Shown here: piece after piece, positions 9,358 through 18,169 of the stretch
How the letters are laid out: every line of letters starts with the position of its first letter
Numbering within the stretch: position 1 is the first letter of the stretch
Assembly: GCA_018268755.1 (NCBI GenBank)
Contig: JAFDVW010000013.1
Coordinates: 1 to 64,000, forward strand
From: Acidobacteriota bacterium
Lineage (GTDB): Bacteria > Acidobacteriota > Terriglobia > Terriglobales > Acidobacteriaceae
DNA length: 64,000 nt
Direction: 5' to 3'
The notes under the pieces: model-generated
Database searches by the model: none
Told to the model about the DNA's origin: nothing
The model's input: only the letters and a program-made list of their open reading frames with translations
Translations under genes and position numbers: made by a program

Positions 9358-9842
9358 AGCCATGGAATCAACGACCGTTTGAGATCAAGAACCTCTTCAA
9401 TCCCGCTTTCTGTGGGGTCATCTTGTTTCGCGCGCTAGCTGGTTACGAAGAAGAGAATGAGGTCGGCATGCCGTTTTCTCTGGCACTGTTGGTGCTGCCA
9501 CTATGTCTACACAAGGACACACGTCTCGTTCTCGCAGAAAACTCACGCGGATACTTCCTCAAGGTGATCGAGAAGAATCCGCGAATTCTCGTTGGACTCG
9601 CCACACGAACTAAACAGCTGCTGCCGTTCGCCCTGGAAGCTTTCGGATTCTTGATGGAGCGCGGTTGCTTTTTTGTCACGGAAGACGGGCGTCTCCGGAC
9701 TGTAGACGGAAAAGTCCGGAAGAGGGTAACGGGGACTGATGAATCAATCGTCTGCCAAAGGATCGCTCGTTTCATCGGTAGAGAGTTCGCGCGTGTGGGG
9801 GATCGCGGCACTATCTACACATCACTTGGGGTTCGCCCATGA
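9354..9842 (+). CDS. ABC-3C system middle component
   Basis: 162 residues from ATG 9354, overlapping the effector stop by four bases. It begins MKPWNQRPFEIKNLFNPAFCG, a typical middle-component opening, followed by the LALLVLPLCLHK.TR segment (the usual pl.LpLvlh...r). The remainder is a helical domain with a tandem GRLRTVDGKVRK hairpin. Middle components are small adaptors that bridge effector and SMC-like ATPase. Its own stop overlaps the start of the ATPase gene (ATGA), so all three are translationally coupled and probably made in fixed proportion. Confidence 0.8.
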   Translation: MKPWNQRPFEIKNLFNPAFCGVILFRALAGYEEENEVGMPFSLALLVLPLCLHKDTRLVLAENSRGYFLKVIEKNPRILVGLATRTKQLLPFALEAFGFLMERGCFFVTEDGRLRTVDGKVRKRVTGTDESIVCQRIARFIGREFARVGDRGTIYTSLGVRP

Positions 9843-11806
9843 AGATCAAATCCATTCACGTCTACAGCCACGATGGTCAGCGCCGAGACCTCGAATTTCA
9901 CGTTGATGGCTTGAACGTAATCACCGGGCGCTCATCCACTGGTAAGTCAGCGCTCTCAGACATCGTCGAATATTGCATGGGCCAGTCGGAGTGCAATGTC
10001 CCTGAGGGCGTCATACGCGACAAAGTTGCGTGGTTTGCGGTGTTGTATCAGTTCCCAAAGGAGCAGGTCCTGATCGCGAAACCAGCTCCGGAAGCCGGGG
10101 CAGGCAGTTGCAGCGTCGCCATGGAACGTCGTGGAAGTAACGTGACTGTACCGACATTTGAGGAGTTGGCAGCCAACACCGATGATGATGCAGTGACGGC
10201 GCTCTTGTCGGGGATGCTCGGAATTCCTGAGAATCGGACAGCAGTACCGCTCGACAGTAGCCGGAACAGCTTCGAAGCGACGATCAAGCACACGTACTAT
10301 TACTTGTTCCAAAAACAAGGTTTGGTCACGAACAAAGAACAACTGTTTTATCGGCAGAACGAGCAGTTTCAACCTCAAGCGATACGCGATACGTTGCCGA
10401 TATTGCTTGGGATCTCTACGAACGACAGGTTTGAACTTGAAGCCAAACTACGGATGGCGCAACGAGATCTGCGAATCAGCTCGAAGTTTCTGGAAGAAGC
10501 GCGCCAAGCAATCGACACCTCGGAGCAGAAGGGTCTGAGTCTCCTGTCGGAGGCACGATCGGTTGGTATTGTACCCGCGATAAACAGCACCCAGGGTAAG
10601 GATGAGGTTCTTGAATTGCTTCGCGGAACGTTACAGTGGAAACCACAATCCGTTCCGCAAGACGCTTCTGATGACATATCACGACTGGAGAAGAAAATCG
10701 CTGATCTGCGCCAGGAGCGGCGGGATCTTCAAACAAGAATCGACAGCGCACGACAGTTTGCGAAGGATGCCGGCGGGTTTCAGAGCGAAGCCGGCGAACA
10801 AAGGGACCGCCTTCTGTCAATTGGAGCGCTCCCCAGAGACCCGTCCACGGGAGAATGGCAGTGGCCTTTCGCTGAAAAGAATCTCGGATTGGAGTCTTCT
10901 ATTGCTACCGCACTCCTGAACGAAGTGGCGAGTCTCGACACAGAACTGGCCATCGTTGCAGGGCAGCGGCCTCGCTTAGACTCATATCTTGCCGATCTTA
11001 ACCGTCAGATTCGAGAGACCGCTGATGAGATCCGGAGTGCAGAAGAACAATTGGCCGCCGCGATCGCAACGAATGAGCTCGTGAGCGCGATGGGCAATCG
11101 CAACAGCGCTGCTGCAAGAGTGGTCGGTCGAATTAGTTTGTTCCTCGAGAATCTTGTTCCTAATTCGGAGCTGGTAGCCCTCGAAACTAAGCATGAACGA
11201 CTCAGACGGAGGGTCATCGATCTCGAACGACGCGTTGGGGATGATACGAGTCGTGAACGGCTCACATCAATTCTGAACAACATCGCGGGCTATGTTTCAC
11301 AGTTCATCCGAGAGCTGGAAGCAGAATTCAGTGCCTTTCCGGTGCGAATTGACCTCACTAACCTCACGATCATCTTCGATCGCCCCGACCGGTCGGTGCC
11401 GATGAGCAGAACGGGGGGCGGCGAAAACCACCTCGCGTATCATGTCTCGACACTTCTCGCTCTACACCTGTTTGCAGTCAAGAGTGATCGCCCTCTCCCC
11501 AGGTTTCTCATGATCGACCAGCCTACCCAGGTCTATTTCCCGTCGGAGCAAGTCTACAAAGATGCCGATGGTTCCGTGCAAAGGACGGAAGAGGACGCCG
11601 ATCTCGCCGCTGTGCGTCGACTTTTCTCGTGGTTACGCAAATTCACAGAAGAACTTGCTCCGGGCTTCCAAATCATCGTGACAGAGCACGCGAATCTGCG
11701 AGACGAGTGGTTTCAAGCCGCTCTTGTAGAGAAGCCTTGGTCAAAACCGCCAGCGCTTGTGCCGGACAATTGGCCACTTGAGCCGAGTGACAGAAGCGGT
11801 CTTTAG
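9839..11806 (+). CDS. ABC-3C SMC-like ATPase (DUF3732)
   Basis: 655 residues. The Walker A is GRSSTGKSA at about residues 30-38, within an N-terminus (IKSIHVYSHDGQ, LNVITGRSSTGKSALSDIVEY) that matches DUF3732 proteins. Two coiled-coil blocks (about 205-310 and 360-430) surround a hinge-like middle. The C-terminal lobe has SRTGGGENHLAYH (signature-like) and FLMIDQPTQVYFP (Walker B with DQP). DUF3732 proteins are the RecF/SMC-type ATPases of ABC-three-component systems. They are thought to sense DNA or nucleoprotein structure and unleash the effector encoded upstream (family knowledge, not shown here). Confidence 0.88.
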   Translation: MKIKSIHVYSHDGQRRDLEFHVDGLNVITGRSSTGKSALSDIVEYCMGQSECNVPEGVIRDKVAWFAVLYQFPKEQVLIAKPAPEAGAGSCSVAMERRGSNVTVPTFEELAANTDDDAVTALLSGMLGIPENRTAVPLDSSRNSFEATIKHTYYYLFQKQGLVTNKEQLFYRQNEQFQPQAIRDTLPILLGISTNDRFELEAKLRMAQRDLRISSKFLEEARQAIDTSEQKGLSLLSEARSVGIVPAINSTQGKDEVLELLRGTLQWKPQSVPQDASDDISRLEKKIADLRQERRDLQTRIDSARQFAKDAGGFQSEAGEQRDRLLSIGALPRDPSTGEWQWPFAEKNLGLESSIATALLNEVASLDTELAIVAGQRPRLDSYLADLNRQIRETADEIRSAEEQLAAAIATNELVSAMGNRNSAAARVVGRISLFLENLVPNSELVALETKHERLRRRVIDLERRVGDDTSRERLTSILNNIAGYVSQFIRELEAEFSAFPVRIDLTNLTIIFDRPDRSVPMSRTGGGENHLAYHVSTLLALHLFAVKSDRPLPRFLMIDQPTQVYFPSEQVYKDADGSVQRTEEDADLAAVRRLFSWLRKFTEELAPGFQIIVTEHANLRDEWFQAALVEKPWSKPPALVPDNWPLEPSDRSGL

Positions 11807-12002
11807 GACGGCTTTGCAGCCATGATTCCGGTAATATGCGGACCGTCGTTCCGCGACCGGCTCAGTCGGGTTACCGGCGCTTGCCTTATAGGAGGAATTT
11901 CGGCTGACATTCCAACAGCCGGCTGATCGTTCTCAGGTGCATTAAATCCCGATCGCTTCTGATGAGCAGTGTGCCAACTGTGGCCTGGAACACGCCATCA
12001 AT

Positions 12003-12242
12003 GTGCTGCGCCGTGTTGGAAAAGTTCAAGGCCAGCGCAATGACCCGCTGGCTTTTCTCTTGCGCCACTGGTGTGGTCATTGGGGAGAGGTCAACGCGGA
12101 AGATGCGGTGGCGAACGACCTCTCCCTGATTCGTGGCAAACGACTGTTATCGGTCTACACGATGAGCAGGGGTACGAAGATCTGGATTTTTACGGAGCGA
12201 GACCGCAGCTACACAACAATCCTCTTGCCTTCTGAGTACTGA
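12003..12242 (+). CDS. Small conserved hypothetical protein ending LLPSEY
   Basis: 79 residues with the pattern LAFLLRHWCGHWGEVNAED, then N.LSLIRGKRLLSVY, then GTKIWIFTERDRSYTTILLPSEY. I recognise this as a widespread ~100-residue family in bacterial genomes and plasmids (HxxGDWG...EDxxxN...GxRLLSaY...WIITEADRSxTTvLLPxEY) of unknown function. The best start is GTG 12003. The frame is open upstream to 11946 but has no better start codon, so this copy may be slightly shortened at the N-terminus. Confidence 0.65.
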   Translation: MLRRVGKVQGQRNDPLAFLLRHWCGHWGEVNAEDAVANDLSLIRGKRLLSVYTMSRGTKIWIFTERDRSYTTILLPSEY

Positions 12243-12306
12243 GTCTTCCACTCCTCCCCTTACTTTTGTCATAGACGAACAAAAGGCGAATATGTAAGAT
12301 TGAAGC

Positions 12307-12486
12307 ATGGATGAAGGCCGTAAACGAGTGCTGGCAATCATGGCGAGCATTCTCGTGACCCGGCATCTCAAAACTCTCGAAGACCTGCGGGATAGTCGCC
12401 CAAGTCCCGAGAAAAAGTCACTCATTGGCAGTGCTGTCCAATGGGCGGAGCACATCATGCGGAGGATTGACGCGTCATTCGGCTGA
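12307..12486 (+). CDS. Small conserved protein (59 aa)
   Basis: ATG 12307 to TGA 12484-12486. The product begins MDEGRKRVLAIMASILVTRH and continues with a short variable segment and LIGSAVQWAEHIMRRID near the end. I recall very similar short proteins (AxILxARxL...IxxAIxWAExIMxxID) scattered in Acidobacteriota, usually unnamed. It is probably a small two-helix cytosolic protein. It sits just before the NdpA-like gene without overlap; there is no strong ribosome binding site. Confidence 0.55.
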   Translation: MDEGRKRVLAIMASILVTRHLKTLEDLRDSRPSPEKKSLIGSAVQWAEHIMRRIDASFG

Positions 12487-12551
12487 AGGCTTGCGCTGGT
12501 GTGACCGGGGCGGTAAGATACTTAGCTTCCCCGGAAAGAGAAGTAACAAGC

Positions 12552-13583
12552 GTGATCACAAACGATGATCTGGCCACTACAACAATTAGACATGTGATTT
12601 TTCATGATGTTCCCGAGAAAGATGATGGGGGAGCACATCAACCTCTACTCTCGGACATCGAAACAACAGTAGATGCGAGTCAAAGAAATCATTTAAGTAC
12701 CAAGCTAACTCGCGTCCTCAATTCAACTAAAGCATTCGGGGTGCAGTTCGCACCCAATACCGCATCTCCTGTCCCGGCACAAGTTCGGCAACTTACTGCT
12801 GGCAACCATAACCGACAAAGGTTCATTGACGGTTCGCGGGAACTTGCCAACTACCTTTTCGAGCAGCACACGAAGGCGACCTCACCGGGTCTGCTTTGCG
12901 TCATTAGTGCGGTCGCTTCTGGCAGCCCGGCGATTGTTTTGATGAAGCTGGAAAGAGAACGCGGAGCGCAGTTGGCTCTGAGTGGCAGAGTGGGGCAACA
13001 GACATTTGCCATGTCCGTCCTGAATGATCTGGTGTTGACCGACGGCACGCGCTTGTTCAAGACGGCGATGTTCGTTCGCTCCGGGAACGGCGATGATGAC
13101 TTCCGAGCATCAGCTTGTGAAGGGCAGTCCAGCGTCTTCTCGTCCGACGCTATTGCTAAGTTCTGGATGCGATTCCTGGGTTGCACTTTCTTGGTAGTCC
13201 CGCGTGTGGCAACGGAGAGGTTCTTTAAGTCAACGCTGGATTTCATCAGCGACGCGGTTGCGGAGCCTACGGTCAAGGCAGAAATGTACGAGCACCTTCA
13301 GTCTCAGATGAAATCCAACGCGAGGATGTTTGCGCCACAGACATTCATCCAAGACTTTGTGCCCGAAGAGTACCAGCAGCCTTACCGGGACCATCTCGAA
13401 AGCGAGAGGATTCCGCTCACACAATTTCGGAAGGACGTCTGCGATATTGAGAAGACCCTCGAACGGAAACTCTTCAAGACTCGGAGAGGTGGCATGATCT
13501 CTGTTCCTACCGATGCCGAAGACATCATCGAGATTCGCGAGGAAGATATTTTGGTGAAGGATCAAGTCGCCAGGGTCAAGTGA
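12552..13583 (+). CDS. Nucleoid-associated protein, NdpA/YejK-like
   Basis: About 343 residues from GTG 12552 (a longer frame begins at 12501; GGAAAGAGAAG upstream of 12552 favours the later start). The opening TIRHVIFHDVPEKDDGG, the F.DGSRELANYLFEQH segment and a basic C-terminal half resemble the 37-kDa nucleoid-associated protein family. Such proteins bind DNA and in several islands accompany effectors. Its final four bases overlap the GTG of the following (p)ppGpp synthetase-like gene, so the two are translationally coupled. Confidence 0.6.
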   Translation: MITNDDLATTTIRHVIFHDVPEKDDGGAHQPLLSDIETTVDASQRNHLSTKLTRVLNSTKAFGVQFAPNTASPVPAQVRQLTAGNHNRQRFIDGSRELANYLFEQHTKATSPGLLCVISAVASGSPAIVLMKLERERGAQLALSGRVGQQTFAMSVLNDLVLTDGTRLFKTAMFVRSGNGDDDFRASACEGQSSVFSSDAIAKFWMRFLGCTFLVVPRVATERFFKSTLDFISDAVAEPTVKAEMYEHLQSQMKSNARMFAPQTFIQDFVPEEYQQPYRDHLESERIPLTQFRKDVCDIEKTLERKLFKTRRGGMISVPTDAEDIIEIREEDILVKDQVARVK

Positions 13584-14554
13584 CCGACGTTGAAACAGCA
13601 CGGCAACGCTGGACGAAAGAGCGCCCGCACTATGAGGCGTTCGGGGAACTCGTGGCACAACGTCTGCGCGACTCCCTGAAGCCCGTTGGTGTATGGTTTC
13701 AAGTCGACGCCCGAGCGAAGACGATCGACAGTTTGGTGAAGAAGCTTCTCACCAAGAAGCACCACACCTTCGAGACGTTGCCTGATAAAGTCGGCGCCCG
13801 CGTCACCATCCGGCACCGTGCCGATGTGGACAAGGTCATCGAAAAGATAAGAACGCTCTTTGACTCCAAAGATCCCGAGGACAAGGCAAAGCTGCTCGGC
13901 CCAGACCGCGTCGGATATTTGAGTGTGCATCTGGACAACGTCAGACTGCATCAGAACGACGACGCCGCGAAGGAGTTTCCCCCGGATACTTTTTGGGTCG
14001 AGTTGCAGGTCAGGACCCTGGCTCAGCACTTGTGGTCGGAGATGTCGCACGATACCGTGTACAAGAATGAAGAGATGATTAAACAGCTGGATCCTGACGT
14101 GAAGCGTCGGGTTTCGCTGATGGCGGGGCAGGTAGAAGTAGCCGATAGAGAATTTGACCGTCTCAACATGGATTTAGCTGCCACACCGACGGCAAAACTG
14201 CTGCAAGTGCTCGAACAGCACTACTACACCTTGGCATCCCAACTTCCCAATCGGGAACTATCGGTAGAGGTGGTTGATTCGCTGATGCCCGTCGTGCCCA
14301 AGGGCGACATCGGCGCGTTTGCGAATCATTTAAATGAATTCTTAGCAGCGAAGCATGGCGTAATCGAGCAGGTTTATGAGAAGGCACGCGAGTTGGGTGA
14401 TGAGACTCCGGCGCTGCTTTTCCAGCCCGAAGCTCTGTTGATCTACAACCTTCTCTCTTCCAGCCGGGATCAGACACGCAAGGTCTGGAATGAGCATTAT
14501 CCCGAGAACGAACTCGAGCGCATCGCGAATGCGTTTGGCGTTTCCTTAGACTGA
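13580..14554 (+). CDS. RelA/SpoT-domain protein (small alarmone-synthetase-like)
   Basis: 324 residues. The synthetase domain spans about residues 20-165 with all expected motifs: R45/K47 region (ARAKTIDSLVKKL), DKVGARV at 69-75, GYLSVH at 112-117, ELQVRT at 141-146 and HDTVYK at 157-162. There is no HD hydrolase domain, so it cannot degrade (p)ppGpp in the RelA/SpoT manner. The C-terminal ~155 residues are helical and not recognised. GTG 13580 overlaps the previous stop. Such proteins may make (p)ppGpp, (pp)pApp or pyrophosphorylate tRNA (toxSAS); which applies here cannot be read from sequence. No separate antitoxin is evident, unless the NdpA-like partner or the C-terminal domain plays that part. 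Confidence 0.85.
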   Translation: MTDVETARQRWTKERPHYEAFGELVAQRLRDSLKPVGVWFQVDARAKTIDSLVKKLLTKKHHTFETLPDKVGARVTIRHRADVDKVIEKIRTLFDSKDPEDKAKLLGPDRVGYLSVHLDNVRLHQNDDAAKEFPPDTFWVELQVRTLAQHLWSEMSHDTVYKNEEMIKQLDPDVKRRVSLMAGQVEVADREFDRLNMDLAATPTAKLLQVLEQHYYTLASQLPNRELSVEVVDSLMPVVPKGDIGAFANHLNEFLAAKHGVIEQVYEKARELGDETPALLFQPEALLIYNLLSSSRDQTRKVWNEHYPENELERIANAFGVSLD

Positions 14555-14605
14555 ATAAAAACGGCGAACGGTTTCTGTCGCTGCGTAGCAGTTGATCGCA
14601 GACTG

Positions 14606-15622
14606 CTACTTCCCTCGCGCCACGTCGATTTCGTGTTGAATCTGGCGATCAATATCCGAAACCGTGTCATCTATCATCTTCTCCAAAGACTCGAACTCAT
14701 CCTCTATAGTCGCGAAGCGGTCGAACATCTCTAATTTGTCCGCAAGCTGATTCATGCTGTCGGTAGCCGTGCGCCAGTTGGCGAATGCGTCCGCGCCGTG
14801 GGTTGGAACGAACGCGTGAACTTGCTCCATTGAAGCGTTAGGAGGCATCGGGTTCTGGTGCCAGAACTGCACGACTTTCAACGGTGTCTCGGCCTGCAAC
14901 GGCGCGGGCAAGCACTCCTCCACAAACACCAATTGGTTTTCCATGACCTCGATACGATCCTTTAGGTGGGTCGCCAAGGCAGTTCGGATACCATCAATGT
15001 CAAGTGGAAGGCCAGCTCGCAAGACATCCGCGATACGAGGACGAGTTTCATCTGGTGGGGCATACTTCCTCTCGATGCCGTATTTCTTGAGCCAGTCGTA
15101 ATTCCCGGCACTGCTCCAACTCGTACTACCCGGAGTCAGTCGCACGAGAAAGTCGGCTGCGATATCGAAATACAGCAAGGTAGCCGCCATAATCGATTCC
15201 TCACGCACCTCATCATTATGTTGGGTCTCATTTCTATAGTCGTGCAGATGCTTGAGGGCACGGGCGGCGGGTAGCGGAATCTTGTCGTGATCTTCACTGA
15301 GGAATTTGATCTTCTCCCCGAAGACTCGGCGTATTTCCTTCTGTCGCTTTGGCGGTATTACGTGGCTTTCCATCTCTTGCCGAAGTTTCTGACCCTTTGC
15401 ATCAAGATTGTCGGTGGGAAAGTTGTCCAGCATCCGCGCATACATCTTCGAATATTCCAGTTCGTGTTCGATGACGCGGTGCATCATCACTTCGACCGCG
15501 TTATCCAGCAGGATCATTCCGAGCCGTAGGTGCGCAACATCGCCCTGCTCGATTTGCCTCTTGGCTTCCTCAAGCTGAACAACGGTTCTGTAGAGGCGCT
15601 CCACAAAGTAGATGGTACACAA
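14606..15622 (-). CDS. HEPN-like hypothetical protein with C-terminal coiled coil
   Basis: 338 residues, mostly helical. Residues ~20-150 look HEPN-like, with LLDNAVEVMMHRVIEHEL and LHDYRNETQHNDEV giving an R-x4-H motif (RNETQH). The C-terminal ~60 residues (a DKLEMFDRFATIEDEFESLEKMIDD segment) form a coiled coil. The furthest start is TTG 15622; a GTG at 15604 is also possible, and neither has a clear ribosome binding site. HEPN proteins are RNases or regulators in defence and toxin systems. It is convergent with the RelA-like gene and not obviously paired. Confidence 0.55.
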   Translation of the reverse strand: MCTIYFVERLYRTVVQLEEAKRQIEQGDVAHLRLGMILLDNAVEVMMHRVIEHELEYSKMYARMLDNFPTDNLDAKGQKLRQEMESHVIPPKRQKEIRRVFGEKIKFLSEDHDKIPLPAARALKHLHDYRNETQHNDEVREESIMAATLLYFDIAADFLVRLTPGSTSWSSAGNYDWLKKYGIERKYAPPDETRPRIADVLRAGLPLDIDGIRTALATHLKDRIEVMENQLVFVEECLPAPLQAETPLKVVQFWHQNPMPPNASMEQVHAFVPTHGADAFANWRTATDSMNQLADKLEMFDRFATIEDEFESLEKMIDDTVSDIDRQIQHEIDVARGK

Positions 15623-15939
15623 GACCGTTAACGGCTACCGAATCGGCTACCGTTTTTGGCTTTACTTTTCCCATCGAGGTGGTTATTTTTCGAGCGGGTT
15701 GGTACATATCCTTCAGAATTAACGCGGCTGGGAATCCCACTCTCTCCGCCATTCTCGCGTCGCTGACCTCTTGACCTATCAACGGCTGACTGTCGGTAAT
15801 CCGGAGCCGCAATTCTGACCGACAGCTTCAGATAATGTTGTGTGCTCAGTGTGTGTCCAATTCCGGGTTCCTTCACAAAATGAAAAGACCAGATGGGCAT
15901 CTGACTACGTCTTAGCACTTAACGTGGTGTGAACAGTCA
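15623..15939. other. Gene-poor gap
   Basis: Short minus-strand frames here (for example 15628-15918) are basic, low in structure and carry no recognisable domain or ribosome binding site. I see no RNA gene and no convincing terminator. It may be a scar between two acquired segments. Confidence 0.35.
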
Positions 15940-17427
15940 CTAGGTTTCTGCGTCTGGCTGTCTGGCGGCTAGGCGCAAGAGCGTTTCGTGCAGCTTAAGC
16001 ATGGCGTATGTATCCATCTCGCAGTATTTGAGGAGTTGGCGCCGAGTAGTCTCTGCTCCGTCGCCAGAGATCTCGCCTTTTGCCATGCGAGCGAATCGTG
16101 CAATCGCGGTATCGCCGTCCCTAACGCTCAGCTCCGCATAGGACAACTCGGGAACGAGAGCAGGTAGCACTTTTTTGATGGAGAAACTTCCCCGGAACTC
16201 GGGATGGTAGACGTTTCCCTCAATTATCTTCTCCAAGTCAAGAAGCCTAGCCACGATCGATTGCAGGTAGTCAGCTAAGTCCGGGAACGCATCGCGTAGT
16301 GCTTCGATCCGCTTCTCCTCGAATTTTGTGTAGACGATTATCGAACCACGTTTGCCGAGTTTCTCAATCAGTGCCTCAGTGAGTTCTCTCTCGCAATTCT
16401 CTTTCGGATCACTCGCGAGGTATTCGCTGTGGCTCGGTTCGGCATCGATGCTCCCTCGATGGTGAATGCTGAACTGAGTAACGACCTGCCGGTGGCAACC
16501 AAGAGTTGGGTAAAGGGGAAGAACTGTAGCGACGGTTTCGAAATCCAGGTAATGACATGGCCATTCAATCTTCTGGAGTGCAGCACTGAGCGCAGGCTCC
16601 ACGATAGCGGAGCCTGAAAGCATCGCGCCAACGGCCCGTTGTTGAGTCGGATTGAGTTTAAGGTCGGTCGGCAATTCTGATATGTTTACGACCCCCTCTT
16701 GCGACAGGCGCTTTAACTTCGTGTGGTGGAGACTGGGAATCTCCAACACGGTGTGTGACAGGCCAGATGCGAGACACTCACCTTCGTATGTAGGGCAGTC
16801 ACGGCAGGCGGATACAAGCTTAGGGACTGGTTGAGTCTGATCGAACAGAATGCGGGCGACATCGTCAGCTTGCTCATCAAACTCCTGCGCGCGTTCGTTG
16901 ACCTCATCGGTCCTATCTACGATGTCGAAAAGGCGCTCGGTCGAATCACCAAAACGATACGTTCTCGACAGCAGGGCTAAGGAGGCCTTGGAGATCTGTA
17001 CTGCGGCACGCCGGAAAATCATCACCGTATAGGCAAGATCGTCCACCAGTTCGCTTATGCTCTTCGTATCCGAAAAGCTCGACTTGACCTCGATAACATG
17101 CCACCCAACCCCGTCCCGTGTGAGAATGTCAGCCTTTGCCACAAAAGGGCCCACCTCAGCCGTCGCCTCGAACAGCGCCGGAGTTGCGGTACCGGCTAGA
17201 AGATCTTGGGTGACTTCGACAGCACTTCTCCCGTTGGCCTTGGATACCAAGGTCCCGCCTGGGTAGAGCTGCCTTGCTAGGCTTCCGATTTCCTGCCCTT
17301 GCAGCATACGGAACAACTCCGCTTCGCTCGGAGCTTCGTAGCCTGTCCGCAAACCGTACCACGCCATTCCCAGACAACGCTGGGCCGTTAGCCAATCCTG
17401 CTTGCTGATGGTCTCCTTCACTGTCAA
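15940..17427 (-). CDS. DUF2779 protein: Cas4-like nuclease plus DEDD exonuclease-like domain
   Basis: 495 residues. The N-terminal half has a PD-(D/E)xK core (VAKADILTRDG...WHVIEVKSSF) and a cysteine set including CRDCPTYEGEC, like the Fe-S-binding Cas4/AddB type. The C-terminal half carries YLDFETV, an HHRGSIDAEPSHSEYLA segment and a terminal YCEMDTYAML, matching the RNase H/DEDD exonuclease-like DUF2779 domain. Such fusions probably process DNA ends; the biological role is not established. The start at 17427 is followed by MTVKETISKQDWL. It stands alone between the HEPN-like gene and an integrase remnant. Confidence 0.85.
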   Translation of the reverse strand: MTVKETISKQDWLTAQRCLGMAWYGLRTGYEAPSEAELFRMLQGQEIGSLARQLYPGGTLVSKANGRSAVEVTQDLLAGTATPALFEATAEVGPFVAKADILTRDGVGWHVIEVKSSFSDTKSISELVDDLAYTVMIFRRAAVQISKASLALLSRTYRFGDSTERLFDIVDRTDEVNERAQEFDEQADDVARILFDQTQPVPKLVSACRDCPTYEGECLASGLSHTVLEIPSLHHTKLKRLSQEGVVNISELPTDLKLNPTQQRAVGAMLSGSAIVEPALSAALQKIEWPCHYLDFETVATVLPLYPTLGCHRQVVTQFSIHHRGSIDAEPSHSEYLASDPKENCERELTEALIEKLGKRGSIIVYTKFEEKRIEALRDAFPDLADYLQSIVARLLDLEKIIEGNVYHPEFRGSFSIKKVLPALVPELSYAELSVRDGDTAIARFARMAKGEISGDGAETTRRQLLKYCEMDTYAMLKLHETLLRLAARQPDAET

Positions 17428-17746
17428 TCTCCCGTAAGTTGCAAAGTCGCCATGTGCTCCGAGAACTGAACTCCCAGAATCAACAGGTTACTGCACAGCC
17501 ACAATAGGATTCTAGTCCCGCGACTCGTGACACCTCGCACGAAGGCCTAGTACATAGAGTAAGAGCTTCTCTCATGTCGTCTGGACGACCACGCTGGAGG
17601 GAAAGAACGACTAGAGTGCACGGCGCGGAGAGCATATTTTGTGTTGAAGATTACTAGAGATCCCACTTTGGCTGTAGGCCTGGCTCAAATACACTTGATG
17701 CCATGCCCTTAAACAAGGAGCTCGACATTGAAGTGCTGGCCGATAC
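17428..17746. other. Gap upstream of the integrase remnant
   Basis: No gene supported. The upstream part of the integrase that should lie in the last ~600 bases before 17747 is not present in any frame, so this stretch probably contains the deletion junction. Confidence 0.4.
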
Positions 17747-18121
17747 TTGGTTCTTGCAAGGCTGAAGCAATTGAGGGAACTCCAGTTGGCGAATCCGGTT
17801 GTTGATCCCGAAGAATGGCCCGAAGCCGTGGGCCTGATCTTCGTGACTGAATTCGGCCGGCCGGTCAATGTGAACAGCCTGGTCTACAAGCATTTCAAGC
17901 CCATCTTGAAAAGAGCCGGACTGCCGAACATCAGACTCTATGACCTGAGGCATACTGCTGCGACACTAGCACTAACGGTAGGCGTTTCGCCTAAGGTTGT
18001 TTCAGAGCAACTCGGGCACACTAGCGCCGCTTTCACATTGGATGTGTATTCGCATGTTCTGCCACACATGCAGGATGATGCTGCAGCAAAGGTGGAGGCC
18101 GTATTGATGGGTTCCACCTAA
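17747..18121 (+). pseudogene. Tyrosine recombinase (phage integrase) C-terminal remnant
   Basis: 124 readable residues covering only the end of the catalytic domain: RLYDLRHTAATLAL (H-x-L-R-H box), LGHTSAAFTLDVYSHVLP with the nucleophilic Tyr. The SAM-like core-binding domain, the first catalytic Arg and the Lys beta-hairpin are missing. No in-frame continuation is found upstream. It is therefore a 5'-deleted, inactive integrase, and marks past mobility of this island. The C-terminal DDAAAKVEAVL is normal for the family, so the 3' end is intact. Confidence 0.88.
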
Positions 18122-18169
18122 AGTACTTGGTCTCTCGATTTGCATCAGGGGACTTGAGAAAGGCGCTAG

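Noticed and set aside
11886..12080. Minus-strand 64-codon frame overlapping the LLPSEY gene
   Set aside because: No ribosome binding site, no recognisable domain, and it conflicts with the plus-strand gene whose sequence fits a known small family.
15628..15918. Basic minus-strand frame between the HEPN-like and DUF2779 genes
   Set aside because: Arg/Ser/Gly-rich product with no domain or ribosome binding site.
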